A DNA stretch of 15,275 nt from an uncultured Flavobacteriales bacterium (lineage in GTDB: Bacteria > Bacteroidota > Bacteroidia > Flavobacteriales_D > Parvicellaceae): positions 1 through 15,275 of the forward strand of contig CALKFX010000102.1 of assembly GCA_938084875.1 (NCBI GenBank), given 5' to 3'. The position numbers and the translations under genes were made by a program. Under the pieces are notes generated by a model that saw only the letters and a list, made by a program, of their open reading frames with translations, made no database searches and was not told the DNA's origin. Positions 1 through 5,762 of this stretch are shown here, in pieces (the first letter of the stretch is position 1; the number at the start of each line of letters is the position of its first letter).

Positions 1-599
1 CCTTTGGGAATATAACAAAATGAACCATCTGAAAAAACTGCGCTGTTTAAGGCAGAATAATAATTATCGGTGTGAGGAACAACAGTTCCCATGTATTTTT
101 TAACTAAATCTGGATGGTTATGGACAGCTTCTGAAAAAGAACAGAAAATTATTCCTAATTCACTTAGTTTTTCTTTAAAAGAAGTGGCTACCGAAACCGA
201 GTCCATGACAAAGTCTACAGCAACTCCACTTAATTTTTTTTGTTCTTCAATAGATATTCCTAATTTTTCCATGGTCCTTAAAAGTTCAGGATCAACCTCA
301 TCTAAACTTTGGAGTTCTTTCTTCTTTTTTGGCGCCGCATAGTAAGAGATGTTTTGAAAATCTGGTTTGGTATATTTGACATGGGCCCAATTTGGTTCTG
401 TCATTTTTTGCCAAACACGAAAAGATTCTAGTCTATAATCAAGCAGCCATTTAGGTTCATTTTTTTTTGAAGAAATTAATTTAATTATATCTTCATTAAG
501 ACCAATTGGAGCCTTTTCACTTTCAATATCAGTAACAAAACCAAATTCATAGGATTTGTTGTCTAACTCTTCTTTTAATTCTTTTTCAGTATATGACAT
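1..599 (-). CDS. sufB: Fe-S cluster assembly scaffold SufB, N-terminal part (cut by window edge)
   Basis: SufB is a core subunit of the cytoplasmic SufBC2D complex on which nascent Fe-S clusters are built. About 199 N-terminal residues are visible, starting at the ATG at 599-597; the remainder (families run about 470-490 residues) lies left of the window. Recognisable SufB stretches are VAVDFVMDSVSVATSFKEKL (about residues 125-144), the following IIFCSFSEAVHNHP and KKYMGTVVPHTDNYY segments, and ALNSAVFSDGSFCYIPKG at the edge, the conserved entry into the beta-helix core. The gene starts 9 bp after the stop of the A-type carrier gene upstream and is surely cotranscribed with it. sufC, sufD and sufS would be expected beyond the left edge, but that is inference. 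No frameshift is seen. Confidence 0.95.
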   Translation of the reverse strand, partial: MSYTEKELKEELDNKSYEFGFVTDIESEKAPIGLNEDIIKLISSKKNEPKWLLDYRLESFRVWQKMTEPNWAHVKYTKPDFQNISYYAAPKKKKELQSLDEVDPELLRTMEKLGISIEEQKKLSGVAVDFVMDSVSVATSFKEKLSELGIIFCSFSEAVHNHPDLVKKYMGTVVPHTDNYYSALNSAVFSDGSFCYIPK

Positions 600-608
600 T
601 TATCCGCT

Positions 609-932
609 TTATAATGAAAAACTTTCTCCACACCCACAAGTCCTATCAGCATTAGGATTGCTAAAAACAAATCCTTTTCCATTTAACCCGCCTGAAAAAT
701 CTAATGTTGTTCCCACTAGATAAAGAAAACTTTTTTTATCTACAACCACTTTTATTCCGTTATCCATAAAAGATTTATCGCTGTCTGTTAGGGTATTATC
801 GAATTTGAGTTCATACATCAAACCTGAACAGCCTCCTCCTTTTACACCAACTCGAATAAAATAACCTTCGTTACCGTCTTCTTTCATAAGCTGTAAAGCT
901 TTTGACTTTGCATTTTCTGTTACTTTAATCAT
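609..932 (-). CDS. sufA: A-type iron-sulfur carrier protein (SufA/IscA/ErpA family)
   Basis: This 107-residue protein is an A-type Fe-S carrier that receives clusters from the Suf scaffold and passes them to apo-proteins in the cytoplasm. The three cluster-ligand cysteines of the family are present: Cys35 in KGGGCSGL and Cys99/Cys101 in the C-terminal TCGCGESF motif. Length is typical. The ATG at 932-930 gives the usual N-terminus for the family. It is the first gene of a minus-strand operon, with sufB starting 9 bp downstream, so it most probably serves the Suf system. A TATATTTG promoter box lies 30 bp upstream. SufA, IscA and ErpA are hard to separate by sequence alone; the symbol rests on the sufB neighbour. 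Confidence 0.92.
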   Translation of the reverse strand: MIKVTENAKSKALQLMKEDGNEGYFIRVGVKGGGCSGLMYELKFDNTLTDSDKSFMDNGIKVVVDKKSFLYLVGTTLDFSGGLNGKGFVFSNPNADRTCGCGESFSL

Positions 933-961
933 CTAGCTATTTAAAATAGTTGAAATCAATG

Positions 962-969
962 CAAATATA
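962..969 (-). promoter_or_regulatory. Putative -7 promoter box of the suf operon
   Basis: On the minus strand 969-962 reads TATATTTG, an exact match to the Bacteroidetes -7 consensus TAnnTTTG. It would place the transcript start near 958 and give a leader of about 26 nt to the ATG at 932. No TTG is found at the expected 17-23 nt upstream, so the -33 element is weak or absent. The box is followed by CA, exactly as in the HU promoter at 4182-4175. Confidence 0.5.
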
Positions 970-1025
970 CCTCAAAATAACAGATGATAAAAGAATTGTT
1001 GAATAGTATTTAACACAAGAATTGA

Positions 1026-1044
1026 TTGTTATTGCAAATAACAA
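1026..1044. promoter_or_regulatory. 19-bp perfect inverted repeat, possible operator between suf and thiL
   Basis: TTGTTATTGCAAATAACAA consists of two perfect 8-bp arms (1026-1033 and 1037-1044) around a 3-bp centre. It ends 35 bp before the thiL ATG and lies about 57 bp upstream of the suf -7 box, so it could bind a dimeric regulator of either gene. Size and symmetry suit a dimeric operator, but the motif was not matched to a known regulator. The AT-rich context raises the chance of coincidence. Confidence 0.35.
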
Positions 1045-1079
1045 GGTGAAATTATAACTATTGAACTAAATTTACATCC

Positions 1080-2117
1080 ATGAATGAAGAAGAGAAAAAT
1101 ATTGATCTAAAGGATTTAGGTGAATTTGGGCTTATAGAAAGACTAACAAAAAAAATTAAATTATTTAATGAAAATACTCTTCTTGGTCCAGGAGATGATG
1201 CTGCAATAATAAACTCTAACAAAGAAATTTTAGTAAGTTCAGATATGCTTGTGGAAGGAATACATTTTGATATGGCTTTCACCCCTTTAAAACATTTAGG
1301 ATACAAATCTGTAATTGTAAATATAAGTGACATTTATGCAATGAATGGTACTCCTAAACAAATTACGGTTGGTTTGGCTATTTCTAGCAAATATACTCTT
1401 GAAGCAATTGAAGAGTTTTACGATGGTATTTTATTGGCTTGTGAAAAATATAAGGTTGACGTAATTGGTGGAGATATTACATCGTGTATCAACGGCTTAA
1501 CCATTTCTATTACTGCAATTGGTGAAGCAATGAAAAAAGAAATTGTCAAAAGGTCTGGAGCAAAAGAAAATGATTTAATAATTACCACTGGGGATTTAGG
1601 AGGCGCCTACATGGGACTTAATGTGCTGCAAAGAGAGAAAGAGGTTTGGAAAAGCAACCCCAATATGCAACCTGAACTAGATAATTATAATTATATTCTT
1701 GAAAGACAACTTAAGCCAGAAGCAAGGAGAGATGTAATTGAATTTTTAAAAAAATGTGATGTAATTCCAACTAGCATGATAGATATTTCAGATGGATTGG
1801 CTTCTGAAGTTTTTCATATTTGCACTTCTAGTAATGTTGGATGTCAGCTTTACGAAGAAAAAATCCCAATAGACCCACAGACTTATCAAACTTCTATGGA
1901 TTTCAATACAAACCCTACTGTTTCCGCGCTAAACGGAGGAGAAGATTATGAATTACTTTTCACCATTAATCAAAAAGATTACGAGAAAATAAAAAATGAT
2001 CCTAACCTAACTGTAATAGGTCATATTACCAAAAAATCTCAAGGAATTAATTTAATTGGAAATGGCAACACCTCTACTCCACTACAGGCACAGGGATGGA
2101 ACCATTTTAACAAGTAA
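1080..2117 (+). CDS. thiL: Thiamine-monophosphate kinase ThiL
   Basis: ThiL phosphorylates thiamine monophosphate with ATP to thiamine diphosphate, the last step of the cofactor pathway, in the cytoplasm. The 345 residues carry the family motifs in order: GPGDDAA (36-42, metal/nucleotide binding), SSDMLVEGIHF (53-63), NISDIYAMNG (81-90), GGDIT (130-134), TTGDLGGA (169-176), DISDGL (235-240) and NGGEDYELLFT (285-295). Length is close to the family norm. The ATG at 1080 is followed by an acidic, lysine-rich stretch leading into the conserved FGLIERL segment. No Shine-Dalgarno sequence is present, as usual in Bacteroidetes. It is divergent from the suf operon and convergent with rng, with only 4 bp between the two stop codons. 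No other thiamine gene is in the window. Confidence 0.96.
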   Translation: MNEEEKNIDLKDLGEFGLIERLTKKIKLFNENTLLGPGDDAAIINSNKEILVSSDMLVEGIHFDMAFTPLKHLGYKSVIVNISDIYAMNGTPKQITVGLAISSKYTLEAIEEFYDGILLACEKYKVDVIGGDITSCINGLTISITAIGEAMKKEIVKRSGAKENDLIITTGDLGGAYMGLNVLQREKEVWKSNPNMQPELDNYNYILERQLKPEARRDVIEFLKKCDVIPTSMIDISDGLASEVFHICTSSNVGCQLYEEKIPIDPQTYQTSMDFNTNPTVSALNGGEDYELLFTINQKDYEKIKNDPNLTVIGHITKKSQGINLIGNGNTSTPLQAQGWNHFNK

Positions 2118-2121
2118 ATTT

Positions 2122-3666
2122 TTAAATAGAATTGTTGGACTCATCTAAAAACTGATATTGCAAAATACCAAGTTCGGTCATAGGTCTAACAGCAATCCAT
2201 TTTTTGTACTTTAAAAACCATTGCCTTTGGATATTTTTAACTCCTTTTTTTAAAAAAGCGTCGATAAAGGGATGAACATTTAAAGTAATAGATTTTGCTA
2301 TACCCTCAACCATAATTGAGTTAAGCATTGAATCAATTTCATCAATAATTAGAATTGAAGCTTGCACTTCTCCCTTGCCAAGACAAGTTGGACAAGTTTC
2401 AGTAGTTTTAATTTCAGTTTCTGGACGAACACGTTGTCTAGTAAGTTCTACAACTCCAAATCTACTTGGTGGCTGGATATTGTGCTTAGCTTTATCGTCC
2501 TTCATGAACTTTTTAAAACTTTCAATAAGCTTTTTATTATTAGCCCTATCGTACATATCTATAAAATCGACAGCTACAATACCTCCCATATCTCTTAACC
2601 TTAAAAGTCTAGCAATTTCTTCAGCTGATTCTAAGTTGGTTTCTAAAGCATTTAATTCTTGATTTGCATTAGTAGCCTTTCTATTGCCACTATTAACATC
2701 CACAACATGCATTGCCTCGGTATGGTCAATAATTAAATAGGCTCCAGATTTTAAGTTAACTTTCCTGCCAAAAGTTGCTTTTATCTGCTTATTAATTCCC
2801 TTGCTTTCGAATAGGCTTACTTTCCCTTGATAGAGCTTAACAATATCTTCTTTTTCAGGTGCAATAGTCTTAACGTAATCCTTAAGTTCATTATATAAAG
2901 ACTCATCATCTACATGAATACTTGTAAACTCTTTATTTAACTCGTCTCTTAATACTGTAGTAGCACGATTCATTTCTCCAAGTAGTTTTTTTCTTGGCGT
3001 TGCATCTTTTAGTTCTTTGAACATTTTAGACCATTTTTGTTCTAAGTCTCTAAGGTCTTGATCCAATTCGGCAACTTTTTTGTTCTGAGCCACAGTTCTA
3101 ATAATCACACCAAACTTTCTTGGTCTAATACTATTTATAAGTCTCTTTAGACGATTTCTCTCAGCAGGATCTTTTATTTTTTGAGAAACAGAAATCTTTT
3201 CTGAAAATGGTACTAAAACCAAAAACCTTCCTGGAATTGTCACTTCAGCACTCAGCCTTGGACCCTTAGAAGAAATAGGCTCTTTAGTTACCTGAACAGC
3301 AATTATTTGATTAGAGGAGAGATGTTCTTTAATCTTTCCATCTTTCAATATGTCTGGCTCTATTTTGTTATAACCAAGTTTGTGGGTAGATTGTTTGCCT
3401 GATATAGAATCTTTAACAAATTTGCTCATTGATCTATATTGAGGACCTAAATCTAAATAATGCAAGAATGCATCTTTTTCATATCCAACATCAACAAATG
3501 CTGCATTTAAACTTGGCACGATTTTTTTAACCTTACCTAGATAAACATCTCCTACATTAAATCGGTCATCAAGACCTTCTTTATGAATTTCAACTAATTT
3601 GTTTTCATAAAGCAATGCAGTTACTACTTCGTCTGATGATGAATTTATAACTAGTTCATACGACAC
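2122..3666 (-). CDS. rng: Ribonuclease G/E family endoribonuclease
   Basis: RNase G/E enzymes cut single-stranded AU-rich RNA in the cytoplasm, acting in mRNA decay and 16S rRNA 5'-end maturation. The 514 residues match the compact RNase G layout and lack the long RNase E scaffold tail. An S1 domain lies at about 38-125 (GDVYLGKVKKIVPSLNAAFV). The catalytic region has VDVNSG (Asp323) and VDFIDM (Asp367, Asp370), corresponding to the metal-binding aspartates of E. coli RNase E. The zinc-link CPTC is at 425-428. The start is GTG (3666-3664), immediately preceded by an in-frame TAA, so it cannot lie further upstream; the next ATG would remove the conserved N-terminus. Uniquely in this window it has a strong Shine-Dalgarno sequence inside a potential hairpin. 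It is probably the last gene of an HU / small basic protein / rng operon. Confidence 0.94.
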   Translation of the reverse strand: MSYELVINSSSDEVVTALLYENKLVEIHKEGLDDRFNVGDVYLGKVKKIVPSLNAAFVDVGYEKDAFLHYLDLGPQYRSMSKFVKDSISGKQSTHKLGYNKIEPDILKDGKIKEHLSSNQIIAVQVTKEPISSKGPRLSAEVTIPGRFLVLVPFSEKISVSQKIKDPAERNRLKRLINSIRPRKFGVIIRTVAQNKKVAELDQDLRDLEQKWSKMFKELKDATPRKKLLGEMNRATTVLRDELNKEFTSIHVDDESLYNELKDYVKTIAPEKEDIVKLYQGKVSLFESKGINKQIKATFGRKVNLKSGAYLIIDHTEAMHVVDVNSGNRKATNANQELNALETNLESAEEIARLLRLRDMGGIVAVDFIDMYDRANNKKLIESFKKFMKDDKAKHNIQPPSRFGVVELTRQRVRPETEIKTTETCPTCLGKGEVQASILIIDEIDSMLNSIMVEGIAKSITLNVHPFIDAFLKKGVKNIQRQWFLKYKKWIAVRPMTELGILQYQFLDESNNSI

Positions 3667-3699
3667 TTAACCTCCTATCTGATTATAGCAGAGCGGTTA
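3667..3699 (-). promoter_or_regulatory. rng leader: strong Shine-Dalgarno sequence within a possible occluding hairpin
   Basis: On the minus strand AGGAGG (3676-3671) is followed by TTAA and the GTG start. The same bases can form the 3' arm of a hairpin: 3668-3672 pair with 3699-3695, 3673-3674 with 3692-3691, and 3675-3678 with 3688-3685, giving 11 Watson-Crick pairs, two 2-nt bulges on one side (3693-3694, 3689-3690) and a 6-nt loop (3679-3684). The whole Shine-Dalgarno sequence would be paired. No other gene in the window has a comparable ribosome binding site. Pairing was worked out by hand; folding energy was not computed. Confidence 0.55.
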
Positions 3700-3730
3700 C
3701 ACAATAAAATAATATTGTCAGTGGAAAAGA

Positions 3731-3820
3731 TTACTTATTCTTATGTCTGTTTTTTCTCAGACGCTTTTTCCTCTTATGTGTAGACATCTTATGTCTTTTT
3801 CTTTTTTTACCGCTAGGCAT
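3731..3820 (-). CDS. Tiny basic ribosomal-like protein (AURKAIP1/COX24 domain, mS38-like)
   Basis: This 29-residue protein begins MPSGKKRKRHKMSTHKRKKR and contains 10 Lys, 6 Arg and 3 His. It matches the short AURKAIP1/COX24-domain proteins of Bacteroidetes, homologous to the C-terminal helix of mitochondrial ribosomal protein mS38, and so is probably a ribosome-bound protein. That assignment rests on remembered family patterns. The ATG is at 3820-3818 and the stop at 3733-3731. It sits 32 bp downstream of the HU gene and 64 bp upstream of rng, in one orientation, suggesting cotranscription. It has no Shine-Dalgarno sequence. Its short length means automatic gene callers often miss it. A chance reading frame is unlikely given the family match and the neat fit between two genes. 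Confidence 0.85.
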   Translation of the reverse strand: MPSGKKRKRHKMSTHKRKKRLRKNRHKNK

Positions 3821-3852
3821 ACTAATCTTTTAAATTATTATTAAATACTTTA

Positions 3853-4140
3853 TTATTTCTTAATCTTATTTTTAACTCCTTCAACAAAAGTTTTAGCTGG
3901 CTTAAAAGTTGGAACAAAATGCTCAGGTATAATTATTGTTGTGTTTTTCGAAATATCTCTACCAGTTTTTTCTGCTCTTTTTTTAACCACAAAACTTCCA
4001 AATCCACGTAAATAAACATTTTCACCATTTTCCATCGCATCAATAATTGAAGTCATTAGTGATTCCACTGTCGCCTGAACAGCTATTTTTTCAACACCTG
4101 TCTTTTCTGTTATTTCTGAAATTAAGTCTGCTTTTGTCAT
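3853..4140 (-). CDS. HU-family nucleoid DNA-binding protein
   Basis: HU-type proteins are small dimeric histone-like proteins that bend DNA and shape the nucleoid. The 95 residues begin MTKADLISEITEKTG and carry the helical dimerisation half (about 1-45), the turn LRGFGSF (44-50), the beta-arm region (about 51-75) and the C-terminal FKPAKTF (79-85). The usual arm sequence GRNPxTG is here GRDISKN (60-66), so the arm-tip proline that intercalates into DNA is replaced by isoleucine at 63; from memory this is common in flavobacterial HU paralogues. The ATG at 4140-4138 gives the standard N-terminus. It heads a minus-strand set with the small basic protein and rng, and is divergent from mutY. A good promoter match lies upstream. 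HU versus IHF subunits cannot be separated firmly, so no symbol is given. Confidence 0.93.
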   Translation of the reverse strand: MTKADLISEITEKTGVEKIAVQATVESLMTSIIDAMENGENVYLRGFGSFVVKKRAEKTGRDISKNTTIIIPEHFVPTFKPAKTFVEGVKNKIKK

Positions 4141-4174
4141 AGTTAAAATTATGATTTTACCATTTATTGGATTG

Positions 4175-4203
4175 CAAATATAATTTTATTTATCAAAGCC
4201 AAA
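4175..4203 (-). promoter_or_regulatory. Putative promoter of the HU / small protein / rng operon
   Basis: Read on the minus strand, TTTG at 4203-4200 is followed by 17 nt and then TATATTTG at 4182-4175. This fits the Bacteroidetes pattern of a -33 TTG, a 17-23 nt spacer and a -7 TAnnTTTG. Transcription would begin near 4171, giving a leader of about 30 nt to the HU ATG at 4140. It is the most complete promoter match in the window. Confidence 0.6.
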
Positions 4204-4222
4204 AAGCTACCACTGAGTTTTT

Positions 4223-4230
4223 TATTTTTG
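4223..4230 (+). promoter_or_regulatory. Putative -7 box of mutY
   Basis: TATTTTTG matches TAnnTTTG and ends 5 bp before the ATG at 4236. If used, the transcript would start at or within a few bases of the start codon, giving a leaderless or nearly leaderless mRNA. No TTG lies at the proper upstream distance, so support is limited. Confidence 0.3.
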
Positions 4231-4235
4231 TATGC

Positions 4236-5273
4236 ATGGTTGATGATGATTTTAGTCTAAAATTAATTAAATGGTATAAGTTAAATAAACGAAACTTACC
4301 ATGGAGAGAATCCAAAGACCCCTTTAAAATATGGATTAGCGAAATAATTCTTCAACAAACTAAAGTAGATCAAGGGCTTCCTTATTATTTAAAGTTTATC
4401 AAAAAATTTCCTAATGTCCATGATCTTGCAAAAGCAAATGAAAATATAGTTTTAAAACTATGGCAAGGTCTAGGTTATTACAGTAGAGCGAGAAATTTGC
4501 ACTATTCGGCTAAATATATTTCAAAGCATTTAAATGGGCAATTTCCAAAAAATTATAACGAATTAATAAAGCTTAAAGGTGTAGGAAAATACACAGCATC
4601 TGCTATAGCATCATTTGCCTTCAATGAAAAAAAAGCAGTTTTAGATGGAAATGTCTTCAGGGTTCTAAGCAGGTATTTTGGAGTTGAAGAACCAATAGAT
4701 ACTACATTTGGAAATAAAATATTTGAAGATATAGCCTACAGAAATTTACCTAGGAAAAATGTAGATACATATAATCAATCTATAATGGAATTTGGGGCAC
4801 TTCAATGCAAACCTGTAAAACCTAAATGTAACTCATGTCCATTTGAAAGCAAGTGCTTTGCATTCAATAACAATAAAATACTTTCCTTGCCCATTAAGTC
4901 TAAGAAAATCATAAAAAAAGAACGATTTTTTAATTTTATAGTTCTAAGGAATGAAAAATTTATTTTTTTAGAAAAAAGAATTAAAAATGATATTTGGAAA
5001 AACATGTATCAATTTCCACTTTTTGAAGAACCAATAGAATCTTTCTATCCTCCAAAAGAATTAATTAAAACCTCTATTCTTTCTAAAAAAACAGAACTTA
5101 CCCATCTTTTAACACACCAAAAACTATATGTTGTTTTCTGGGATTTTGAAATAAAAAAACTTTTTCAAAATAAGAAATATGAAAAAATTGAAATAAAAAA
5201 ATTGAACGAATATGCAGTTCCAAAAATTGTTGAAAATTATATAAATCAAAACATAGGTATTCATAGATTATAA
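4236..5273 (+). CDS. mutY: A/G-specific adenine DNA glycosylase MutY
   Basis: MutY removes adenine mispaired with 8-oxoguanine, starting base-excision repair. With the ATG at 4236 the protein has 345 residues and begins MVDDDFSLKL. Motifs: NLPWR (20-24); WISEIILQQTKV with catalytic Glu36; helix-hairpin-helix LKGVGKYTASA (113-123); DGNVFRVLSRYFG with catalytic Asp137; the Fe-S ligands Cys191, Cys198, Cys201 and Cys207 (C-x6-C-x2-C-x5-C); and a C-terminal NUDIX-like 8-oxoG recognition domain with LTHLLTHQKL (about 288-297). The frame is open back to an ATG at 4167, but the 23 extra residues do not resemble the family and would cover the promoter region, so 4236 is preferred. It is divergent from HU and precedes ssb by 27 bp. 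Its [4Fe-4S] cluster would depend on a system such as the suf operon at the left edge. Confidence 0.95.
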   Translation: MVDDDFSLKLIKWYKLNKRNLPWRESKDPFKIWISEIILQQTKVDQGLPYYLKFIKKFPNVHDLAKANENIVLKLWQGLGYYSRARNLHYSAKYISKHLNGQFPKNYNELIKLKGVGKYTASAIASFAFNEKKAVLDGNVFRVLSRYFGVEEPIDTTFGNKIFEDIAYRNLPRKNVDTYNQSIMEFGALQCKPVKPKCNSCPFESKCFAFNNNKILSLPIKSKKIIKKERFFNFIVLRNEKFIFLEKRIKNDIWKNMYQFPLFEEPIESFYPPKELIKTSILSKKTELTHLLTHQKLYVVFWDFEIKKLFQNKKYEKIEIKKLNEYAVPKIVENYINQNIGIHRL

Positions 5274-5274
5274 T

Positions 5275-5282
5275 TAAATTTG
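5275..5282 (+). promoter_or_regulatory. Putative -7 box of ssb
   Basis: TAAATTTG, directly after the mutY stop, matches TAnnTTTG and would give a leader of about 15 nt before the ssb ATG at 5301. No -33 TTG lies at the expected distance. It suggests ssb and the gld genes may have their own promoter besides read-through from mutY. Confidence 0.4.
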
Positions 5283-5300
5283 GTAGGATAAAATTAAATC

Positions 5301-5747
5301 ATGGCAGGTAGTGTAAATAAAGTAATACTAATTGGTAATCTTGGAAAAGACCCTGAAGTAAGGCATTTAGAAAATGGAGCGGCAGTAGCAAATTTTTCAA
5401 TTGCAACTTCTGAGAACTATAAAGATAGAAAAACAGGTGAAAAAGTATCTCAAACTGAATGGCACAATATTGTTGCCTGGAGAGGGCTTGCAGAGATCGC
5501 AGAAAAATATCTGAAAAAAGGCGCCAAAGTATACATAGAGGGGAAACTTAAAACAAGAACTTGGCAAGACAAAGAAGGAAACAACAGATATTCTACTGAA
5601 GTAATTACCGATAATCTCACCATGCTGGGTAGTACAGTAGATTCTATGGCTAGCTCTAACCAAGTGACCCCTATTGAAAATGAAAGTAAACCATCTCCTG
5701 AAAAGGAATTTTCATCGCCAGATGAAAATGATGATTTACCATTTTAA
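5301..5747 (+). CDS. ssb: Single-stranded DNA-binding protein SSB
   Basis: SSB coats single-stranded DNA in replication, repair and recombination and recruits partner proteins through its acidic C-terminal tip. The 148 residues begin MAGSVNKVILIGNLGKDPEV, followed by an OB-fold to about residue 110 with the family signatures NFSIATSE, TEWHNIVAW and KKGAKVYIEGKL. A low-complexity linker follows and the tail ends DENDDLPF, the canonical protein-binding tip. The ATG at 5301 gives the standard N-terminus. The gene lies between mutY and gldE, an order also known from Flavobacterium, where ssb sits just upstream of gldE and gldD. Partners elsewhere in the window could include RecJ and DnaG, from general SSB biology. 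Confidence 0.97.
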   Translation: MAGSVNKVILIGNLGKDPEVRHLENGAAVANFSIATSENYKDRKTGEKVSQTEWHNIVAWRGLAEIAEKYLKKGAKVYIEGKLKTRTWQDKEGNNRYSTEVITDNLTMLGSTVDSMASSNQVTPIENESKPSPEKEFSSPDENDDLPF

Positions 5748-5762
5748 ATCAAAAATTAAGAA

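Noticed and set aside
91..342. Plus-strand open frame inside sufB
   Set aside because: It is antisense to clear SufB coding sequence and has no family resemblance.
937..949. AT-rich palindrome CTATTTAAAATAG in the sufA leader
   Set aside because: Only six AT-rich pairs around one base; such sequences are expected by chance in this composition.
2362..2662. Plus-strand open frames inside rng
   Set aside because: They are antisense shadows of a conserved RNase G region including the VDFIDM and CPTC motifs.
3745..3762. A 5-bp inverted repeat (GTCTG...CAGAC) as a terminator
   Set aside because: It lies inside the small basic protein gene, the stem is short, the A/T-rich centre comes from lysine codons, and no T-run follows it on the transcribed strand.
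4167..4235. A 23-residue N-terminal extension of MutY from an upstream ATG
   Set aside because: The added residues do not resemble MutY, cover the divergent HU-mutY promoter region, and the ATG at 4236 gives a typical family N-terminus.
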